A stretch of 64,000 nucleotides of DNA, from positions 51,001 through 115,000 of the forward strand of contig JASBNA010000097.1 in assembly GCA_038087015.1 (NCBI GenBank), read 5' to 3'. The position numbers and the translations under genes were made by a program. Shown here piece after piece: positions 1 to 10,983 of this stretch (its first letter is position 1; every line of letters starts with the position of its first letter). This DNA comes from Cerrena zonata. Its lineage: Eukaryota > Basidiomycota > Agaricomycetes > Polyporales > Cerrenaceae. The notes below the pieces were generated by a model, which ran no database searches, was not told where the DNA came from, and saw only the letters and a list, made by a program, of their open reading frames with translations.

Positions 1-625
1 CTCTGGACTCTGTATACCATGATAGCTTCCACCTCAGAGTGGCAATATACCGCAATCGGAAAGCTCTCGCCCTCTCACTTCACATGAGGAAATGCAGGGC
101 ATCTATGAGGAGGTCAGTGTACCATTAACAAGCCCTTTGAGTGTGATGAGACTTACATTGCTAAGTCATAGATACCAGCCATGGTGCTACCTAGCACGAC
201 TATGCGGACTTGATCCTCCGGAGTAGGATCGAAGACCGGTCTGGGGTAGATCCATTCGATGTGATTACCACTCTGGCTCATGCAGAGGATTCTGTCTACA
301 ACAAAGGTCTATGTATTGCCTACCATTCATTGATAAGCCTCGGTCATTGATCACTCTTGATCACTGATTGCGCACACCCTGGTCACATTTTCAGAAACAT
401 GAAACGCAAATACCGGGTTTATGGTCCTTGAACGTGACCTGTACGTGCCATGATACAGGATTGCAATTCTCAAATTATAGTTGTATTTCTGGATCCCTTG
501 CACCTCCAATGCCTAAAGACCTTACTCGCCGCTCGCGAGCTGGGGAGGTAAAAACGACAACCTTTGTGCATCCCTCACAGTTGCGAAATGACTTCTCACC
601 TGCGAGTGAGCATCTACCCACAAGG
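1..625. other. Unrecognised flank, relatively GC-rich
   Basis: No gene is supported here on either strand. The DNA is richer in G+C and CpG than most of the window. A 101-codon open frame at 368-673 (+) runs into the miniature element at 629 and shows no recognisable domain. The stretch could be upstream sequence or an N-terminal part of the KDZ element downstream, or a remnant of an LTR retroelement; nothing seen decides between these. Confidence 0.3.
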
Positions 626-628
626 TCA

Positions 629-1343
629 CACTGGACCGTAGCCCAAATTTCAGGCTCTATAAAAGTAAAGTAAAATTTTATAAAAAGTCTCTTATAAAAT
701 ATACTTTTTAGACTCAAAAAATGATATAGAAATTCAGAATTGTAGCAGAATTTGATGAATCACAAAAACCTATACAAATTCTGACTTTTGTATCCAGTTT
801 TTACAGTTTAAAAAGGCTCAATTTTGATACATTTTTTGTTGGAGCAAAATTTGAAATACAAAATTCAAAGTTTTGACACACATTTATTTTTCCAAAACTG
901 ATATAAAATTTAAACTGCTATATTGGCAAGATGCATAGTATTATATACCAAAATACCTTTATCAAATACTCTTATTGACAGAGACTATAATATACTAAGA
1001 ACAGTAGTCTGTATTTTCTCTTTAGGCTGTCTATTTATAAAATTTTATTTTAATATATATAATTATATTATAATTTTTGACAAAATAAAAGTGTATCAAA
1101 ATGTTGAATTTTGCATACTGAATTTTGCCCCAGCAAAAAATATATGAAAATTGAGCTTTTTTGAACTCTGACAAGTGGATACAAAAGTCTAAATTTGCAC
1201 AGGTTTTTGTGAATTCTTAATTTCTGCTGCAATTCAGAATTTTTAGATCATTTTTTGAGTCTGAAAATCATCTTTTGTAAGAGACTTTTCATAAATTTTT
1301 ACTTTACTTTTATGGAGCCCAAAATTTGAGCTACGGTCCAGTG
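629..1343. mobile_element. CACTA-type miniature element, family A, with long terminal inverted repeats
   Basis: The element begins CACTGGACCGTAG and ends with the complement CTACGGTCCAGTG. The flanking trinucleotide TCA (626-628 and 1344-1346) is duplicated. Inverted similarity continues inward for about 250 bp on each side (roughly 629-888 against 1088-1343), leaving a short AT-rich centre. CACT[A/G] ends with 3-bp target duplications are the hallmark of the CACTA (En/Spm, CMC) superfamily. There is no transposase inside, so it is non-autonomous. It sits just upstream of the first recognisable coding sequence of the KDZ relic. Confidence 0.85.
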
Positions 1344-1353
1344 TCACCTGAAT

Positions 1354-4300
1354 TCTGGGGTTCAAGGCGAGAGCGGAGGAAGCAGCAAAAGCAAAGAAAC
1401 AGTTGAGAGAGAAGATGCAATGTACATCGGTCTTTCAATTATCTCAATCTTGTTTATAAGCTCATTCAATAGCATTGAACCCTGAATTCTGTAGAATTTT
1501 AGAAGACCTGCAGAGGGGAGCCGGTGTTCTTACGGAAAGTGGTGGGCCTCTTGATGGAGATCACTCCATGCCCTTTGATGATGACCCATCCTGGGTTAAC
1601 AAGCATGAGGATGAGATGCCACTACCCGTGCATGTGGAAATGGCTCATGCTCTTCACGACCTACGGATCCAGTTGTACATAGATAATATTTTATTTTATT
1701 GACTTAAGCTAACCTTCCTACAGTCTCAAGAGATGTCTGAGTGGGGCACTTTGATTGCTCCACTAGCAGACACTTTTATAACTTGGAAGTATGACACCTC
1801 AACAATCAGTGAAGAACTAAGCCCACCTGATCCCTCTCTACACAACAACGAAGAAGCAAGCTCAACTGAACAAGATCAACGCAAGACACCTTTAAACACA
1901 CAACTTCCTCCACCACCCGAGATAAAATGTACAGTTGATGTCTACAATATCTTCTCCATAGAATCGACACTCACCATCTCGCACCTGCCAACCAGTATAT
2001 CGATCTCTGTTGATCTGGCTACCCATAGCTATCTTGTGAAGACTCCTATCTCACCAACGATTACTATCAGTTTCCAGACACTCAAACATTTTCACTGCTT
2101 GCAACTGCGTCAACCCTCTCTAAGTATTGAGACATTTAGTAAGGTTATCTGTGACCACTATCAGGTCCATCAACCTTGTGTGACAAGTAGAAGATAACAT
2201 ACTAACATGCATTCTTACCCTCAGATTCCTTACAGGTGTTATCTCCGAACCATCCTCGCTGAGACGTATGAAGTATTTGTGCATATTCAATAGGTCATTG
2301 ACAGACATGTTTACACAATATTGGGCTGGGATGCAGACAATTGGAGAGTTATAAACTCTTGCCCTGCATATTGTTACGAAGTAAGGCTCCTAAATTTACT
2401 GCTTAATAATATGTACTAACATTTCTATTTCAGTTACAAGATGAGATGCCAATGGAGTTCAGCAGACTATGGGCTCATGATGGGAACAACAGTTTGAAAT
2501 GAATGCTACCTGTTGGTAACCGTATCACAGCAGACACACGCATCTTTGAAGATAGCGACTATTTCCTTCCTCGAGAGTATGTCGACAAGTATGCCAACGA
2601 AGTCAAATCCCGGCATGAGGGGAAGAGAGAACCTCACTGAGAGATCAATGCAGAAGGATCCGAAGATGAAGACGACTTTGGTTCTGAAGGGGGGCATGAA
2701 GGAGACCCCACTGATGGTGTCGGTGACCATACACCTTCCGATATCGACCAGTGCGTGAAGAACTGGAAAGCAGTAGTGTTTGATGAGAAGAAGAGGACGT
2801 GGTCCATTTTCGACGAGATTAGAATATACTGCAGCATTTGTAGACATGGCCTTTGGATTGCTGACATGGTATGAAGTGGTGAGCTGTAAGTCTCTTATCC
2901 CTCTTCCTTCTCCTTCCACTTACATCTCACTATTTAGGGCTAAATACCCTCTTGCTATCCTTGCCAAATTGTTGAAAGTCTTACCACCGCGGTCTGCTGG
3001 TGGCATGGATATCGCCTGCGGCTTCTCGAAAACTGCCGGCAACTCTTCTCTTGCTCTAGCAATCAATGAGAAGTGCCACAAGTTTGTGGTAAACATGTTT
3101 CATGGTTATTCCTATAACTATCAATGTCAACTCAAGAACCACCCCACTATTACTAAGGGAGTTAGATTGAAGGACTTTGAGACCATGGAACATATTTTCA
3201 GTCTTTCAAATGCCCTTGCTTGTATCATTCGCTACACCTCATTCTATCACTGTCACCTTTTCATTGACATATACTTTCATCAGTGGGATGATGACAAGTA
3301 TGCCAATCTTGGCACATTCATCCTTCATAACTACCAACAGGCTCTCAAGATCCTTGAAGAAGACACTGTCGCTTTTGAAGAAGCGAAGTTGAACCTCAAG
3401 ATTTCGAACGACGATCTCGACACATGGGAACATGAACAAGCCAAGTACTTCACAAACATCAGACAGGAACCTGAGGAAGATTGCTTCAAGGAGGGGTATG
3501 TCGAACTGCTTCAGTCTCTTGACAAGGCCGCAAACAACAAGGCCAAGGCCAACTCTGCCTTTCTAGGCCATACGGGCAATTCCGTTTTCGTTGCGGAGAA
3601 CCCTTTATCTGGTCAGGTGCAGTACAACAAAGCTGCATCGAAAACTCTCAAACTCGAAACCCAACATCATGTTGCATGTGAATGCTACAACAATATCCTT
3701 CAGGAAGTTGTCAAAATGAAGGTCCAATTCCAAATCCACCGGCGATAGATGCCTAGTCAGGCTGACTATATAGAAGCTGTCAAGTACATCACAGAACGCA
3801 AGTACCGCAGGGCACTCAACCACCTTCAGCAACTGGTCGTGCAGCGGTTGTTCGAGTTACACAAGATGAATCTGTCTGGTACTGGTAAGTTTCTAAATCC
3901 ATACTTATGACACTATCATGCTGATTTGGCATAGCTTACAAGACTAGAATATTTCTTGCACAGTCTCTGCAGAAGTGATCAAAGGCGATACATAGGGCCA
4001 TTGCCACGTATAATTCTGCTGCTGCTGCACTCCATCCTCCTTGTGAGAGTATTGATATGGCAGAAATCTCGCAATACAACTATATCGAGCAGTTCGCGCT
4101 ACTACAAGATACCCAGAATGACATACGCAACAAGCCTTGGGCAAAACCCCTCTACTGTGAAGTCTTCAGGTTACGCCATTATCTTGCTCGAGCTAGGGAG
4201 GAGATCCTCCGGTGTAACATAGAGATGCGCTGTCTATATACAAGTATCTATGACCAGGATACATTGTTCAACTCGGTACTTAGGAAGCTGAAGTCCGACG

Positions 4301-7267
4301 CGAGCCCTCTGTATGGCCCGGTTCATGACTTCATAGTCCGACGGAGTCATGTTAACGATGTGCTACTTAAATGAATACACCAAATCCATGACCTCGCGAA
4401 CTTCACAGGTGATACGTAAGTGGGTGTTCATACACCTTTGGCAGTACCTTTTTTACAAAATGTTCCTACAACTGTCTGGACCTGATTTGCAAAACACCGC
4501 ACAACTTGTGTGGAGCTTTTTGCAAAACAAAGCAGAGTGACAGGGAGGGTATGAACTGGTATACAAACTGGTTATAGGGTATCCCAATAGGGTAATACCA
4601 GCTTATTTAGGGCACTAAAAATGGTAATTGGTGAATATTGCTGTAATTGTGGATACTTATATCAGCACCCCCTATTGCCTATTTGGGAAAGTAGTTTGGG
4701 ATAGGGTGGGGGATAGTGCAGGGGCCTATACCAAGCATTAGAGCATGTACCAGGGAGTAAAAGAACCGCATTTTCACGCTGAATCCATATCTGAAACCCC
4801 CATGTGATTTGGTGAAGAACTGGGGGAGCTATGATAAAAATAGTAGGTATAAATCGATAAAATAGGGGATCTAATTGGAATTGGATGGGAAGGAGAGGTT
4901 AGAATATTGGGCGGAGGTAGTATATTCCTCTAATATGTTGGGAAAGGGTGTGTACAAGATCCCAGGTCGATTAGATAAGAATTGCATGTTCCATACTAGG
5001 ATATGCCCCAGAAAAGCGAAAATGGGGGGTTTCCCAGGGTATTCTGTGGGGAACCAACCATTCCCTTGACTATCAATGATAATCAGTTCAAGATATAGTA
5101 TGGGGAAGCTCGTATTCCAGTTTTCTAGGCATAAGCACAAGGTATAGATATGTTATGGTCGAAATATTCTATTTAGGTACCAGGAGGAGAACATCTATTG
5201 TATCTTCTGTTCTAATGGATGGAATATTTTGCTCTGCTGATAGTATACTGAAGTATACTATCTGAAATGATACCCAATCCCACTTTATGATGGAGTTAAT
5301 ACTGAGTGATAGGAGGAGGGATGGGATGGGCCAGTGATAGGATGTGTTAGAGCATGTCTTTATGCATCATAATTGCTGCTAGACGTGTCAAATATATAGC
5401 TGAGAATGTGTATCAGGTGGCTTGATTATTGCATGCGAAATGGTAAGGGGGGAGCAAAGATACCCTGGGGGAGGGGGTGTGAGAGCACATATTTATATCT
5501 CACCAACCCCTACACCAAATGGGCTGTTCTTCTGGATATCAGGGATGATACTATATAGCACATTATATATAGGTTTTCAAGATCACAAGTATCCTGCTAC
5601 CCCTCCAAATCACCCCCCAAGATAACCCTAAGGTTGACTTCATACCCAAAGATACCCCCTTACAGACATATACACTTACATTGGCAAGGTATGGAGGGTA
5701 CCTATATGGGGTTTTTGGGTATCTCCTACAATCCTATCTAACTGCCCTGACAATAGGAGGTAGTTTATTTTTTACCCTAGTACATACTACTGAATCTCAG
5801 TTTCACTCATTTCTCTAAGTACTCCTTTCCCCATACCATTAGTCATGACCACAATACCTCCATGGTGGCTGGGGGATCCTATGGGAGCTACTTTCCCTCA
5901 CCCATACTATCTTCCCTCATGTTATTTGGATGAGTGGTTAGTCCTGTAGGTCCCTAAAGAGGTGTTTTGGGGGGTATATCTGAGTCAGGAGGAGCAGGAG
6001 GATGGGTCGCATTTTGGAGGCTCACATATCCATCAATCAGAAATCCAAGAGAGTAAATTGGGGTACCAGTGGAGGGCAATATGTACGAAAAGACCACTTG
6101 TTAAAAGAGGAAGTGCAGCCCTAGCAATTGTAGCCACAAAACAGGGGCTTTTTGCCCCACTGCCTAGGATATAGTATCTATAGATAGTCAACCACTAGTA
6201 TTGGAGGCCTGCTACTCTACATACATCTTTATATATATAATAACTATATTTCTACTGCTCAGAATGTCCCTAGAGATATCCCTTCTAAAGTTATTTGAGT
6301 ATATGTGTGGGAAATACCCTATTGTTGCATTTCTGGCCATGTAACTGAAGTACTGTTGTGTAGAGTGGCTCTCTTGGCCTGTGGATTGGAATATACCTTT
6401 CTCCATACTTTATCTAGACTTCACTATCATGAATAGGCTATAGGATAACCGGTTCCCCATAGAATACCCTGGGAAACCCCCCATTTTCGCTTTTCTGGGG
6501 CATATCCTAGTATGGAACATGCAATTCTTATCTAATCGACCTGGGATCTTGTACACACCCTTTCCCAACATATTAGAGGAATATACTACCTCCGCCCAAT
6601 ATTCTAACCTCTCCTTCCCATCCAATTCCAATTAGATCCCCTATTTTATCGATTTATACCTACTATTTTTATCATAGCTCCCCCAGTTCTTCACCAAATC
6701 ACATGGGGGTTTCAGATATGGATTCAGCGTGAAAATGCGGTTCTTTTACTCCCTGGTACATGCTCTAATGCTTGGTATAGGCCCCTGCACTATCCCCCAC
6801 CCTATCCCAAACTACTTTCCCAAATAGGCAATAGGGGGTGCTGACATAAGTATCCACAATTACAGCAATATTCACCAATTACCATTTTTAGTGCCCTAAA
6901 TAAGTCAGTGTATCACCACCTACCCTATTGGGAAACATCACAAAATAGTCACAAATAGGTCACAAGTGACTAGAATGTTTTGCAAAAAGCTGGCATTTTG
7001 CAAATCAGGTCCGGACAGTTGCAGGAGTGTTTTGTAAAAAGTTAACAGCACAGGCTGATTTGTATGGGATGTATAGATACCAGGCCCTCATCCTCCCTAG
7101 ACATGGCACTCTTTAATGCAAGTGGTAATGAGGGTGTCGCGGCAAGGATGAAGACGGGAGATGAGGGGTCAGATGCAGAGGAAGATGATATCAAGCATGA
7201 CAACGACTTTCAGGGGGAAGTGGATGAGATGGAGAACTTTCTTGATACAATATCTTTACAATCTTAG
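1354..7267 (+). pseudogene. KDZ-family transposase, inactivated by stop codons and interrupted
   Basis: This is a decayed KDZ (Kyakuja/Dileera/Zisupton) DDE-type transposase gene. Recognisable blocks in order: an Ala/Lys-rich N-terminal piece (about 1354-1420), HEDEMPLPVHVEMAHALHDL near 1600-1670, the linker from 1733, a DGNNSLK/FEDSDYFLPREYVD block (2480-2590), then WSIFDEI and CRHGLWIADMV (2795-2870), SGEL-AKYPLAI across an intron, and SAGGMDIACGFSKT (2995-3040). Next come FHGYSYNYQCQLKNHP (3095-3140), ALNHLQQLVVQRLFELHKMN (3810-3870) and a C-terminal IHDLANFTGDT. Introns with good borders lie at 2165-2224, 2381-2433, 2886-2937 and 3885-3934. A final intron, 4416-7053, holds the foldback element and rejoins in phase to an acidic tail ending at 7267. 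The frame is preserved, but stops occur at 2291, 2500, 2638, 2872, 3746, 3976 and 4372. The N-terminal exon limits and the last exon join are inferred. Confidence 0.85.
4447..7042. mobile_element. Foldback element, copy A
   Basis: A large inverted repeat: the arm from about 4447 to 5130 is mirrored from about 7042 back to 6390, around a loop of about 1.25 kb. The outermost blocks (TTTTTACAAAA, a GACCTGATTTGCAAAA block, and TTATTTAGGGCACTAAAAATG) are recognisable but diverged. The inner blocks (for example 4875-5055 against 6450-6631) look nearly identical. There is no transposase; the small open frames in the arms are mirror images of each other and are not evidence of a gene. The loop is related to the loop of copy B at 34.7-38.05 kb. 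It lies inside what is inferred to be the last intron of the KDZ gene. No target duplication could be fixed. Confidence 0.8.
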
Positions 7268-8010
7268 TAGTTGTATGCCCTCATATAAATTCACTAGTAT
7301 ATAATCCTGTAGCTTAGTATATTCCAGTTACTGCATATTAATGCCACAGTGTGTGACCGGCTTGCACATGTGCATGATGCATGACTGGTCCAACAGCCTG
7401 CTACCAAACTACAGGTGCTTCAGATACGACGTGCCATGTGATAACAATGATCTCATTACAAAGTTCCTATAGCCCTTACTTGTAGTGACTATTCAACAGA
7501 TTCTATACAACTTTGTTACTTATATTAATATAATAAATGATCAATTATGATAGTAACCGCTACTTATATTGCATTCGAGAGTGCATATACATACTCTACT
7601 AATCTATAGCTTTCTATTGATACTCCTATCATATTGATCGGCGAAGAATTGAGTGAGATACATACTGTAGGTGGGCATAGAGGGCAGAGGGGGCATGGGA
7701 CTATGGGAAGCGCCAGCGGGGAGGGGTGGGGAAGGTGAGGAAGGGCAAAGGGCACATGATGGGAGGGAAGGTATGACACGTGGGTACCAGAGAACACATG
7801 GGAACAAGCAGATCGTGAGATCCAGGTTGCCAGGAGTCTGGACTTCCAAGAGCCAGGAAGGCCCTAATAGAGGCTGGAGAAATAATGTCTCAAAGGGAAA
7901 TAAGTTGAACAATCTTGAAGGAAATATTGGAACGAGAGCAATAAGTGGGCTTCAGAGCTAATTAGCTAAGGTGAAAAGTTTGTACCAATATCTAATTAGT
8001 TAGGTCGGGT
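7268..8010. other. Intergenic, with a G-run tract
   Basis: No gene is supported. Between about 7670 and 7790 the + strand is strongly purine-rich with many G runs of three to six, unlike anything nearby. The open frames reported through it on both strands look like products of this composition. The right end (7960-8010) has two short related AT-rich blocks (CTAATTAG) that might mark an element boundary. Confidence 0.4.
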
Positions 8011-10701
8011 ATGAGGTCCCGGTGCTTGCCCAATGACTCTGATAATCTCAGCCCTAATCAATCATTTCTACCTAATTCACAAACCTATTCGCCTTTCTTA
8101 TTTCCCCCCTATATCAACAATAATTTCCCTAATACAGAACCAAACTATGAGCAGCTTGAGACAACACTATCGGCAGACCACCAAAAACAAGTACTATGCC
8201 CTCATTGCGGAAAGTGAGTGGGACTTGGGTTTCAGAAGTCTTACTACAACCTTGAAAAACACATGCAGAGTTTCCAATGCTTGTACAACACTCGAACTGG
8301 TGAGTCAATATGATGTATTACTATCTTTGTTTGATCTAAGCATGATTGGCACCCCACATATACTGCCTCTGCCTGTTCCTTGTCCTCGTGCTCTCTTACA
8401 ATGGGACTTTGAATCATTCTATCTCACATATTCATTTGGAATCCACAATCTTGGGTCCTCTTATCAACTGGGATACCGCCTTCACCATTTCGATACCTCC
8501 GGTGCTGCATACATTGTGGCTAACAAGTGTACTCAGATCGCCTCTTTGACAACACCTCTCATTCTTCCTTGCTCACATTGTACATCGCTCCATGTCAATG
8601 TTGATGCTGTTCATGCAAAACAACCACCCAGCTCAGGAACCTCATACAATACACACAGTGTGAAGCAACTAATTGATGCAGGGAAGTCTTTTGAGGAGGG
8701 ACAAAGTGATGCTCGATTGGAGGTGTGTAAATTATTGTCCATTTATTCTGACATTATTCTTTGAGATGCTCAACTAGTGTCATAACCTGAGTTCCATGAA
8801 GGGAGACTTCACCATCTACCAGGACCTCCTTAGGCTCATAGGGAAGACACCGATACCCGGACTGCATCATATCATATCTACCGCCCTTCATCAGAACTGT
8901 AGTATCCACACTATCAATGATTGAGCAAATAAGGCAGTCACCGGCGAGCCTGCTAACTATACCTCTGGCAACTGTGATCTTGCTATGCTCGTGTACGAGC
9001 TCAGAGGTGGAGCTGCTGCCCATGTGCTTCATGAAGCACACATGGCATTTCCCTCTTATAACACTGTTCAAGATCATCATCAACAAGTCACCATTCTTCC
9101 TTGCACTGGTGAATCTGATACGGAAATCTTTGAGGCTAACTATAGTGGCACGGTGTCTCATCAAGTCCTTAATGCAGTCTTGTTTGATGAAATATCCATG
9201 GAAGAGAAACTGATCTACTTCGAAAATTCTGATAAAGTTGGGGGCCTTTGTTGAGATCATATCTCAAATCTTGAGTCTTCATGTATTAGGGATGACCTTT
9301 CTGTGAGCTTGGAAATTGGTAAAGCCCTCTGTGAAGGTTGTGTCCACCTGGCAAAGGAAGTAACAGTCAGGGCCATTTCCTCTCATGCTTGCGATGGGTA
9401 CGATGCCAGACCTGTTTTCATCAGTGGTACATGCAAGAAGTCTGACTGGAGGGGACTAGTATGGGAGATGTTACTACTTCTTGTTGCCTATAAATATTCT
9501 CCGTATGGTGAGGGATAGAATGAGCCTCTTGGAGAAGTAGCATCAGATGGAGATCCATGTCATCAGAAGGCCTTCTATTTCCTATTCATGCACTTTGAGC
9601 TGGGACAGTCCGACCCTCTTTATCCATATCTAAAGCTCTTGCATGGTCTGAACCTCTTCATGGGAGTCTGGTACATTACAATGGATTTTGATTTCAAACA
9701 TTGTTTTAAACATATGTGCTTGTCATTTTCTCGTTCAAAGGTGTATACTAAATAAGCATATAGGAATCTGTTCTCTTCTTTGTTCTAATAAAGGAATGTT
9801 GGTTAATGACACTGTTATCAACAAGCTTTTGTTATCAGACTGGCTTGAATGTCTGACTGACTATGACTGGTCAGAGATGTCCATTTCTATGTTGCTCAAT
9901 CTATCTGACTCCCAAGATGTCCCTCATGCAGTCCAGCTCATCTGCATTATCATAGAACTTTGCCATCTTAACAACTCTACTTTCTCACCCCAAGAACAAA
10001 GTACATTTGCTGCTTTATGTCTTCTAGGTGATATCTTTGAAGCATTGATGTTACCATATATCACTCCGACTATGACATTATCCCAACAAATCACTTCACT
10101 TATATCCTTTTCTCATTTAGTGTGTGCACTATTCCTTGAGAACAGTATATCATTTATGTCAAACCAACTCTATGGGGATCTCCAGGCCATGACCAAGAAT
10201 GCTATCTTCCATGTTGCAAAGACACAAGTCCTCAATCCTAAACTTGAGGTCTTCTTTGCTTTATTTGGAGATGACATGCTCAAAACTCTATTTGGTCGCA
10301 TACGGATGATTGGCAGCCATACCCCCAATTGTAACATTCAGGTCTTAGGCCACAGACTGAGCTCTGCACGTAATCTTCAAAACATCTTCTACCATCATCC
10401 AGAATGGGAGAAGAAACCACAGCGATTGCAGATAACACGTAGCCGTGATGTCGATCATTTAAGCCCACATTCATAGAAGGGAGATGTTGTCGCTGAGAAT
10501 TGTGACTTAGTCAAATGCTGGGATGACATGGTCTCAAGTGTCTCATTAACACTACGGAAGCATTTGATCATGATAAACTTCTCCACATTGTTTTCAAAAC
10601 CTGATACTGATCTCATGCGTCCTCATGGTGGGAACCAATACCCAGGAATTTCTGGTGAAGCAGATCGATCGATGCCAAACCTTGATATCTCTGATATGTG
10701 A
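8011..10701 (+). pseudogene. Uncharacterised Agaricomycete gene (gene X), decayed
   Basis: A multi-exon gene relic of a family I recall as widespread and unnamed in mushroom-forming fungi. It opens with a CPHCGK zinc-finger-like motif (about 8197-8214) followed by a C2HC-like tail (LEKHMQSFQC). A second exon (about 8345-8715) contains CPRALLQWDFES and LPCSHC. After an intron come MKGDFTIYQDLLRLIGKTP (about 8795), GGAAAHVLHEAHMA (about 9005-9050) and LCEGCVHLAKEVTV (about 9330-9370). Beyond these are DVPHAVQLICIIIEL (about 9915), NQLYGDLQAMTKNA (about 10160), FGDDMLKTLFGRIRMIGSH (about 10267-10320) and TRSRDVDHLSP (10435-10470). The GDD-LFGRIRMIG part recalls the C-terminal block of P-element/THAP9 transposases, so a transposase origin is possible; that is inference. 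In-frame stops (for example 8215, 9517 and 10474) show it is dead. It converges on the - strand gene at 10980-12705. Confidence 0.65.
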
Positions 10702-10760
10702 GGCACAGTAAGTGTATGTTCTTCCCTCTAACTTATATCAAGACTTACTCTTTCTGATAG

Positions 10761-10983
10761 TGGAGTTAAACTTATGTATCTTCCACCTTACTCTCCAGAT
10801 CTCAATCCAATTGAAGAGTTCTTTTCATGGATGAAAACATCTATTCGTAGGAAGGGTGAAGAGTTCAGAGATATTATTGAGAATAGGCATAGTGGAGAGA
10901 CTGTAGTATTTCTATATGGAATACTAGATTTATTAGATGTCTCCAACTGCAAAGGCTGGTTCCATCATTCAAACTATATCTAG
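10761..10983 (+). pseudogene. Tc1/mariner (DDE_3) transposase C-terminal fragment
   Basis: The exon begins after a good acceptor (CTGATAG at 10760) and reads GVKLMYLPPYSPDLNPIEEF, the signature around the last catalytic acidic residue of Tc1/mariner-type transposases, then about 50 further residues to a stop at 10983. The first two acidic residues and the DNA-binding region are absent. A plausible donor site (ACAGTAAGTG, about 10704) lies upstream, but the sequence before it belongs to gene X, so this is a truncated fragment abutting or fused to that relic. Confidence 0.75.

Noticed and set aside
4875..6631. Two nearly identical small proteins (4875-5069 plus, 6410-6631 minus)
   Set aside because: They are the same inverted-repeat arm of foldback copy A read from both ends, with no domain or conserved coding pattern.
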